Shown here piece by piece: positions 57,279-64,000 of a stretch of 64,000 bases of DNA; the first letter of the stretch is position 1, and every line of letters begins with the position of its first letter. The DNA is from Leptodactylus fallax (Eukaryota; Chordata; Amphibia; Anura; Leptodactylidae). The stretch spans positions 563,501-627,500 of the forward strand of contig CAMRHE010000134.1 in NCBI GenBank assembly GCA_947044405.1. The letters are read 5' to 3'. The translations under genes were made by a program, and so were the position numbers. The notes below the pieces were generated by a model that was not told where the DNA came from, did no database searches, and saw nothing but the letters and a program-made list of their open reading frames with translations.

Positions 57279-57462
57279 AATGCTGATCTCCAGGACAGGG
57301 TAAAAGCTCTGGAGAGTTGTGAATGTCGCCGTCCCACATGTTTATGGGAAGGAAAAGAGTATCAGGACAGTGAAACATGGAAGAAAGACTCGTGTAACAT
57401 CTGTGTGTGCATTGGAGGTTCAGTAAAGTGCTCACTACGAAAAGATTGGCCTCAATGCCTGG
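57279..57462 (+). CDS. kcp: kcp exon 5: coiled-coil end and first VWC (chordin-type) repeat
   Basis: 184-nt exon, phase 0 in and phase 1 out (phase-1 boundaries are usual for VWC modules), ending before GTAAGT. NADLQDRVKALESCEC closely matches human KCP at NKDLQTRVRQLESCEC, the strongest evidence for the gene name. Then come CRRPTCLWEGKEY, WKKDSCNICVCIGGSVKC and DWPQCLG, a cysteine spacing like the first cysteine-rich repeat of KCP, which lacks the usual CCxxC end. Such repeats bind BMP/TGF-beta ligands outside the cell. No next repeat was found in the remaining 6.5 kb, so the gene continues beyond the window. Confidence 0.9.
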
Positions 57463-57519
57463 GTAAGTAAATGTAGGAGCACTTAATCCTTTCTCTATAA
57501 TAGATTCTGTTAACAGACA

Positions 57520-57797
57520 AAAGAATAGTGAATCCCATCCACACCTTGCGAAAAAATACGTGCTGCAGCCACGCAGCGATTTCCAAAACTGGTGCAGTTT
57601 TGGAAATCGCAGCATGTCAATTATACCTATGGAAACGCCGGCAGTTTCCCTATAGGTATAATGGAAGCAGAAAGTCCGCAGAGGAAACCTCTGTGTACTT
57701 TCTGTGAAATGCAATGTGGGAAAAACTGTGATGCGTTGCTGCAGCAGTTTTTCCCGCATCACTTTTTTGCTGCGGCCCGCTACGTGGGACATTAGCC
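57520..57797. mobile_element. Harbinger-like MITE, copy 8 (left-truncated)
   Basis: Contains AGTGAATCCCATCCACACCTTGCG, CAGCATGTCAATTATACC and GCAGAAAGTCCGCAGAGG; ends CTACGTGGGACATTAGCC before TAA. It lies about 60 bp after the exon 5 donor. Confidence 0.78.
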
Positions 57798-57799
57798 TA

Positions 57800-58319
57800 A
57801 AATAGCTTTGCTGGCTTACTATGACCTAATAAAGAAGATTGTTCACAACAATGCTAAATTTTCTCAAAATGCTCCCCTCCAAAATAATCTCCTAACTATT
57901 GTGCTGATGCATAACCACAGAATCATTCAACTTCTTTGCATCCACTGCCCCAGCATTACCTCCTCAAGCAATTGTAACTTATAAGAAGACCTGTAGCATT
58001 CCATCTATGATATTTTCCTAGAGGTAGTCATTTTTCTGTTCTTCCTAATAATTCCAAAGCTTAAAGACATGTTTACACATATAGGATTGGATGACACATC
58101 TGTAATTGATTAGACATGGTGCTCCCCTTCATTGTTAACCATGCCTAGTTCCAATTCACTACAGCTATAATATAAAATGCAACCACGACTAAAAATGTGG
58201 AGCTTATGCCTAGTAAAAGAGGACGCGTCACTTGCCAGAGTGCTGAAACCCTTTTAAACAGGTAATCTAATGATAGGCTAACAATTTTAAGTTCCAATTC
58301 TAAGTTCCAGAAATGTCTT
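57800..58319. other. kcp intron 5 segment, nothing recognised
   Basis: No cysteine-rich exon or repeat supported. Confidence 0.4.
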
Positions 58320-58322
58320 TAA

Positions 58323-58536
58323 GGCTAAGGACCCACGTAGCGTCCCACAGCAAAAAAGCTCTGCAGAAAAAACCACGGCGGCAAGGCATCACGGTTTTTT
58401 CTCCAGCGCTTTTCACAGAAAGGCCGCTGAGGTTTCGTCTTTGGACTTTCTGCTTCAATTATACCTATAGGGAAATAATTGACATGCTGCAATTTCAAAA
58501 ACTGCGATGGCAATGCATTTGCGTAGGGCCCCGGCC
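58323..58536. mobile_element. Harbinger-like MITE, copy 9
   Basis: GGCTAAGGACCCACGTAGCG to GCGTAGGGCCCCGGCC, flanked by an exact TAA on both sides (58320-58322 and 58537-58539). 214 bp, internally deleted relative to copy 2. Confidence 0.82.
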
Positions 58537-58539
58537 TAA

Positions 58540-58998
58540 CCCTTTCACTTTTTTTAAGTTTCTGGACATTTTGCATGTCTGATAGCCATGAAAATTTTCA
58601 CACTTTTAACATTCACAAATATACAAATATCAAGTATACCCGTATACCCTTGGCTACTAGAGAGCTTCCTCTCAAAATGTTTGAAATACGTCCGTGGCAG
58701 GGAAAGGGTTCAAAGGCATTTCAAAAATGTAACCACTGATGCCTTATCTTTAGAATAGGCCATCAATCTTTGGGGATCCAACAAAGGGGGCGTGACAGTC
58801 AGCATAACGCGAGGTACATCCATTGATTACTGTATATAACAGACATGTCAACTCACCCAGTGAATAGTGTCTTTCATCTGGCTGCCAGCTCGTTAGTATT
58901 CACTGCTCTGTGACTATCAATTTAAAATGTAGTTTTAGTATTAGGTGCAAGGCTGGGATTGAACCCAGAACGTCACACATACAAGGCATGCTGATTAA
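58540..58998. other. kcp intron 5 segment, nothing recognised
   Basis: No exon supported. The end carries GGGATTGAACCCAGAACGTC, which is repeated in altered form at 59210. Confidence 0.35.
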
Positions 58999-58999
58999 T

Positions 59000-59204
59000 G
59001 CTAGGTTCACACCTGCATTCGGGTTTCCGTTAAAAAAGCGGTTACCCTCGGAAACCTGTGGACTCCATAGACTATAATGCCGGGTTTCCACCCAAAAAAT
59101 GCGGAGCGAAAAACACTGCTTGCAGAACTTTTCTATCCACATTTTTAAAGCAGAATGGGGAACGGAATCGCCAGGCGGAGAGCAGGCCCAGGTGTGAACC
59201 TAGC
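59000..59204. mobile_element. Foldback MITE, GCTAGGTTCACACCTG family
   Basis: Left GCTAGGTTCACACCTGC and right CAGGTGTGAACCTAGC are exact inverted ends. About 205 bp, non-coding; similar in style to the TTTCACAC elements at 13388 and 38884. Confidence 0.8.
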
Positions 59205-59212
59205 CTGAAGGA

Positions 59213-59585
59213 TTGAACTCAGAATTTCACACATACAAAACATACTAAGCTGTTACTTTACTGATTGAGCCTCAATCTCTATTAGCTTGAATGAAATGTT
59301 TTTTTTCCTCTTACCGCTTCAATTTTCACTCTTAATTTTATATTTCTTTCTTTGTGTAATGTATTGGTATCTAGAGAAATATCTCTATATAAATAGATAT
59401 TATACAGCATACAATCTACAGGCATATAGAGATATTTCTCTAGATACCAATACATTTTACAGGGAAGGAAATATACTACTGAGAGAGAAAAGTGAAGAGA
59501 TAAGAAAAAAACTCTCATGCAAGCTAATGCAGCTTGTGGCTCAATCAGTAAGGTGCCAGCAATTGTATGTTTCATATGTGTGATG
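59213..59585. repeat. Large foldback repeat, about 370 bp
   Basis: CACACATACAAAACATAC and TTACTGATTGAGCC at the left are mirrored by GGCTCAATCAGTAAG and GTATGTTTCATATGTGTG at the right. An inner arm, TATTGGTATCTAGAGAAATA and complement, closes the hairpin at about 59368-59454. Mirror-image frames on the two strands (59287-59583 and 59282-59575) result from the palindrome. Confidence 0.85.
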
Positions 59586-59721
59586 TTCTGCCCCCCCCAA
59601 CATAAATAAATGATGCACGGGGTTAAATTGATGGAGAGAGCTGCTCAGTAACCTGCAGATAGCTTTTGTGTTTTGTTTTTTTTTAATGATTTTTTTTTTT
59701 TTGTGTTTTTTTTTAATGATA

Positions 59722-61213
59722 CAGTCATAGAGTACATGTTTGCACTCCTGACATTTTTCCAGAAAATGAAGTATTTCTCTATGAAAATTATTGCAATTAA
59801 AAATTTTTGTTATACACTTGTTTATTTCCTTTGTGTGTATTGGAACAACACAAAAAAACTAAGAAAAAAAGGCAAATTGGACATAATTTCACACAAAACT
59901 CCAAAATTGGTACAGACAAAATTGTTGGCACCTTTTCAAAATTGTGGGTAAATAACTTTGTTTCAAGCATATGATGCTCATTCATACTCACCTGTGGCAA
60001 GTAACAGGTGTGGGCAATATAAAAATCACACCTGAAACCAGATAAAAAGGAGAGTAGTTGACTCAATCTTTGCATTGCATGTCTGTGTGTGCCACACTAA
60101 GCATGGAGAACATAAAGAGGAGAAGAGAACTCTCTGAGGACTTGAGAACCAATATTGTGGAAAAATAACAACAATATCAAGGTTACAAGTCCATCTCCAG
60201 AGATCTTGATGTTCCTTTGTCCACGGTGCGCAACATAATTAAGAAATTTACAACCCAGGGTACTGTAGCTAATCTCCCTGGACGTGGACGGAAGAGAAAA
60301 ATTGATGAAAGGTTGCAATGCAGGATAGTCCGGATAGTGGATAAGCAGCCCCAATCAAGTTCCAAAGAAATTCAAGCTGTCCTGCAGGTTCAGGGGGCCT
60401 CAGTGTCTGCGCCAACTATCCATCAACATTTAAATGAAATGAAACGCTATGACAGGACCCAGGAGGACCCCACTGCTGACACAGAGACATAAAAAAGCTA
60501 GACTGCAGTTTGCCAAAATGTACGTAAGTCAAAATCCTTCTGGGAAAACGTCTTGTGGACAGATGAGACCAAGATAGAGCTTTTTTGTAAATCACATCTT
60601 TCTACTGTTTACCAAATGAGGCCTACAAAGAAAAGAACACAGTACCAACAGTCAAATATGGTGGAGATTCAAAGATGTTTTGAGGTTGTTTTGCTGTCTC
60701 TGGCATTGGGTGCCTTGACTGTGCGCAAGGCATCATGAAATCTGAGGATTACCAAAGAATTTTGGGTTGCAATGTCCAATGTCCGTGGTTGCAATATTGC
60801 CCAGTGTCAGAAAGCTGGGTTTGTGTCCTAGGTCATGGGTCTTCCAGCAGGACAATGACCCCCAAACACACTTCAAAAAGCACCCAGAAATGGATGGAAA
60901 CAAAGTGCTGGAGAGAAGTGGCCAGCAATGAGTCCGGATCTAAATCCTATTGAACATCTGGGGCAGTTTGCAAAAGAAGAGTGGTCCAAAATTCCAGTTG
61001 AGAGATGTAAAAAGCTTCTTCATGGTTATAGAAAGCAATTGATTTCTGTTATTTTTTTGCGTGAAATTATACCAATTTCGGCTTTTTTTGTTTTTTTTGT
61101 GTTGTTCTAATACACACAAAAGAAATAACCATGTGTATAACCAAACGTGTAATTGCAATAATTTTCTGGGAGAAATATCTAATTTTCTTGAAAAATTTCA
61201 GGGGTGCAAACAC
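59722..61213 (+). mobile_element. Tc1/mariner element F, old and decayed
   Basis: Inverted ends can be followed for over 100 bp: GTTTGCACTCCTGACATTTTT at the left and its near complement at about 61195-61210, with AGTATTTCTCT and TTTGTGTGTATTGGAACAAC further in. The left tip CAGTCATAG follows TA at 59720-59721; the right tip is lost where the TTAA element begins. Confidence 0.8.
60103..61062 (+). pseudogene. Tc1 transposase remnant (element F)
   Basis: Starts MENIKRRRELSEDL, hits an early stop (TAA near 60166), then reads DLDVPLSTVRNIIKKFTTQG and GRKRKIDERLQCRIVRIVDK. Later pieces include [20 protein letters not shown] sequence in shifted frames, and [11 protein letters not shown]. Several frameshifts and deletions; clearly dead. 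Confidence 0.85.
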
Positions 61214-61217
61214 TTAA

Positions 61218-61798
61218 AGGGATTCTATCATTGGGAAACCCTATTTTCACTAACAGCACGTCGGAATAGCCTTTAGAAAGACTATTCGTTTCCTACCTTT
61301 ATTTTTCTGCTTCGCGCCGCCGTTTTGGAGAATTTTCTTCTTTATGCAAATTAGTCTTCAGAAAGCACAGGGGGTGGTGCCTGTGCTCACGTCACACGCT
61401 CTTCTGAAGATCTAGTTCTGCCTCTCTACAGCGCGAGCACCTGCCGATGTCTGTTCAGGATTCAAATCCCGTGCATGGTCAGTCGGCTCTGTCCAACACG
61501 AAGTGGCATTTGAATCCTGAACAGACACGATCGGCGTGTGCTGACGTTGGAGAGAGGCGGTGCTGGATCTTCAGAAGAGCGTGTAACAAGAGCACAGGGG
61601 CACCCCCTGTGCTTTCTGAGCACAGGGTGCATGCCCCCAGTGCTTTCTGAAGACTAATTTGCATAAAAGTAGAAAGAAGAAAATTCTCCAAAATGGTGGT
61701 GGGGAGCAGAAAAATAAAGATAGGAGACGAATAGTCTTTCTAAAGGCTATTCCGACGTGCTGTTAGTGAAAATAGAGTTTCCCAATGATAGAATCCAT
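61218..61798. mobile_element. Long foldback MITE flanked by TTAA
   Basis: 581 bp. Left AGGGATTCTATCATTGGGAA and right TTTCCCAATGATAGAATCCAT are inverted, flanked by TTAA at 61214-61217 and 61799-61802. The arms continue inward for about 200 bp (ACAGCACGTCGGAATAGCC, AGAAAGACTATTCGT, TTTGCATAA). TTAA target sites are used by piggyBac and Kolobok elements. No coding sequence. Confidence 0.85.
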
Positions 61799-61836
61799 TT
61801 AAGGCCATGACAGTATATATGTATATATGGTATATA

Positions 61837-61841
<5 letters not shown>

Positions 61842-61879
<38 letters not shown>
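61842..61879. repeat. TA microsatellite
   Basis: About 19 TA units beside the TTAA foldback element. Confidence 0.95.
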
Positions 61880-61884
<5 letters not shown>

Positions 61885-62114
61885 TAGAGATTACTAAAGC
61901 TTTAACAGTAAAGTAAACATAGACATATTTGTTCATCAAATATAATAATACATAAATAAATAAATATATAACATATTGATCACTAAATTTCATAAATAAA
62001 AAATGGCACAATTGTTTATTTTATTTGGGTTCTATTATTCTTATATGGGGTCTGAATATATGTTGCTGTCCACTTTTATTAAGTCTACGCCCCTTGAAAA
62101 GGCCACTCCCACTT
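61880..62114. other. kcp intron 5 segment, nothing recognised
   Basis: A/T-rich, no feature supported. Confidence 0.35.
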
Positions 62115-62560
62115 TTGCTGTGATCTGCCATTCATGAATTACCCTGTGAAGGGCTGTCCCAGGGTGATGTCTCTGCACATAAGTGTGGTTGTGCCTGGTA
62201 CTGCAGCTCAGTCCTATTTACGTGAACTGCAGTACCAGGCGCAACTAACTATACAGATGAGCTGCTGTGGTTGTCTAAACAATGTAGGTCCTGCAAGCAC
62301 TATAACCTTCATAATCATTTTGCTGATCAGAATGATAAGGAGAGGCCAGAAACACCCATTGAAAGGGGTTATGCCATGAACAATATGTATCCTCTGTCCA
62401 TAGGATGGTGGGGAGTGCTGTACTTTGGCAATCTCCAGTGAATGGAAGAGGGGGGTGCGTCTGTGTCCACTGGGGGTTTGTCAGTGGTCAGACTCTCACC
62501 GATCAGAAAATGATCCCATGAACAAAGGATAAATATTTTCCGTGACATAAACCCTTTAAG
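62115..62560. repeat. AAAGGGGTTATGCC-type interspersed repeat
   Basis: Contains GAAAGGGGTTATGCCATGAA, CCTCTGTCCATAGGATGG and TCAGACTCTCACCGATCAG, and ends ACATAAACCCTTTAAG. Same repeat type as 27550-27870. The left limit is uncertain. Confidence 0.55.
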
Positions 62561-63365
62561 ATGCCTAGTCTACTTAGAACAGAAAAGTCATGCACATATA
62601 ACAATTTAAAATGAACATTTAGAAATAAAAGATGACAGTATACATTAATCACTACAGTTACACTGTTCACCTATAGATTCACACAGGAGATTCAATAATG
62701 TCTACATAAGCATAGTGCCTGAACTAGTATACTTGTGCAAAAATATTAATTATACTCTTGTCATGAACTACCTTCTACTGAACTGTTTTCATACAATAAA
62801 GTTTTCTATCTTAGAGTTTTTATTTTAGTTTTGTATATCAAATGTTTCTATGTTTCTATATCTCACATTTCTGACCTTCATTTTTTATTTTATTTTCTTT
62901 TATTTGAGAAATAGTGGTAATGGAATATGCAAGTGACGGGACTAATATTCATGACTGAGTGAACACATTGTAACTGGCGACACATGGTTTCAATGGCTGC
63001 CTTCAATTTAATAACCGCCCTGAAATCCTTTTGATATTGTATAAGATATGTATGGGCCTAGGGCAAAGATCATTTCAGTGACCACACTGCATTTGTAAAA
63101 CATGAGGTGTAAAAGAGAAGAATTCAGCATGATTTATTTTCCTTGGTGTGTGGTGCTATGTTACATTCTTCTACATAGCCAGAATCACAAGTCTTCTGCA
63201 GTAAAGATATATTTACATAAGCATCTTCTGTGGCTGTTACTGTGGTGAAGCTGACTAGACACTGTGCAAGGACCTTAGTAAATATGGGCCATAGATTGAC
63301 AGCATTCCCTGTATATATGCTCTCACATACATGTATACAGCCATGTATACAGCCACTGTGTGGCT
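62561..63365. other. kcp intron 5 segment, no gene recognised
   Basis: No exon or structured repeat supported; no VWC-like cysteine pattern seen. Confidence 0.4.
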
Positions 63366-63369
63366 GTGG

Positions 63370-63711
63370 CAGGTGAAAAAAAAAAACATGCTCTGTCTCC
63401 GCTGCTTCGGTGTGTCCCAACGTGGTCTGGTCCAGCGGTGCCCTGGGGCTTGTTCCTGCAGAAGTCCTTGCCTAAGGAAAGGACCTGGGACGTCACTCAC
63501 ATATGTCACCTGTGATGTCCTGGTTCCTTTCCTTAGGCCGCTGATTGGCCTCAGCGGTCACGTGTGGCAAGGACTTCCGCTGGAACAATCCCCAGGGCAC
63601 TGCTGGACACACTGGAGTGCTGGGGACAGTTGAGTATGTTTTTTTTTTTTTTTAATTCACCTTCCCTGGTCTTCTTGCTAAAACCTATAATTTCTAGACA
63701 ACCCCTTTTAA
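63370..63711. repeat. Foldback repeat ending AGACAACCCCTTTTAAG
   Basis: GCAGAAGTCCTTGCCTAAGG with AAGGACCTGGGACGTCACTC pairs with ATGTCCTGGTTCCTTTCCTTAGG and GGCAAGGACTTCCGC. CCTGGGGCTTGTTCC mirrors GGAACAATCCCCAGGG. Same layout as 16945-17262. Confidence 0.7.
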
Positions 63712-64000
63712 GAGTTAGCTTCTGGTTTTGAATAGGATGATCCTAAAATATACATATTTATAGGGGGCATGCCCATGACAGTGATTGATGGATCTTTATA
63801 TGATCAGCTAAATGTGGATGAGTTGTAATACCTCTGTAGCTCTGGGTCAGGAGTGGTACAGCCACCTTCTAAAATTGATCGTTTTTGATGGTTGAGTGTA
63901 ATCTGTTTTGCGTTTGTTTTTAACATACTATTAAAAAAAAGAGAGAATTTCATTGCTATTTTTTTTTTCACCCAACACACTAATACGTTTTAAACAGATG
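63712..64000. other. End of window, nothing recognised
   Basis: Probably still within kcp intron 5; no exon supported. Confidence 0.35.

Noticed and set aside
59282..59583. Two similar proteins on opposite strands
   Set aside because: They are mirror translations of one palindromic repeat.
57463..64000. Further VWC exons of kcp
   Set aside because: No cysteine-rich open stretch with splice sites was found here; the next exon is probably beyond the window.

Overview
The window is vertebrate nuclear DNA, most likely from an anuran amphibian with a large, repeat-rich genome. It has split exons with GT-AG introns, many Tc1/mariner elements, Harbinger-like and hAT-like MITEs, L2 and L1/Tx1 LINE remnants, tRNA-derived SINEs, and no bacterial-type operons. 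The species call is inference: the one host gene fits kielin/chordin-like protein (kcp, kielin) in the N-terminal-TSPN form known from Xenopus. No CRISPR array, structural RNA gene or second host gene could be supported.

Layout. Positions 1-14182 are a pile of nested and abutting transposons. A Harbinger-like MITE (1-93 plus 10278-10486) is split at a TA by a Tc1 element (94-10277). That Tc1 is itself split by a complete Ty3/gypsy LTR retrotransposon (222-8834) with intact gag and pol frames and LTRs that differ at only two sites that I could find. To its right, further foldback/Harbinger-like elements sit end to end, each separated by a single TAA or TTA (10487-14182); one of them was opened by a 2.5-kb hAT-like element carrying a 30-bp minisatellite. 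From 14.7 to 30.3 kb there are three more full-size or deleted Tc1 elements (14756-15981, 18874-20503, 24722-26362) and a short Tc1 MITE (29908-30281). The element at 24722-26362 has an uninterrupted 340-residue transposase with its DD34E residues. Minisatellites, foldback repeats and LINE remnants fill much of the rest.

From about 36 kb the window becomes the 5' half of kcp on the + strand: signal-peptide exon (37388-37505), TSPN exons (47126-47682 and 52080-52152), linker/coiled-coil exon (56052-56269) and first cysteine-rich exon (57279-57462). All four junctions keep the reading frame (phases 1, 0, 1, 0, 1), giving 383 codons plus one base; the rest of the gene lies beyond the window. The product should be a secreted extracellular protein of the chordin/kielin BMP-modulator type. 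The introns carry a frameshifted Tc1, several copies of the GGCTAAGGCCCCACG MITE, a repeat with a nested hAT element, SINEs, and a 581-bp foldback flanked by TTAA.

I see no clearly new biological system. The observations most worth checking are the candidate -1 frameshift signal in the gypsy element, the end-to-end chain of MITEs sharing TWA sites, a minisatellite motif recurring at six places in both orientations, the intact Tc1 transposase, and the TSPN-bearing kcp gene.
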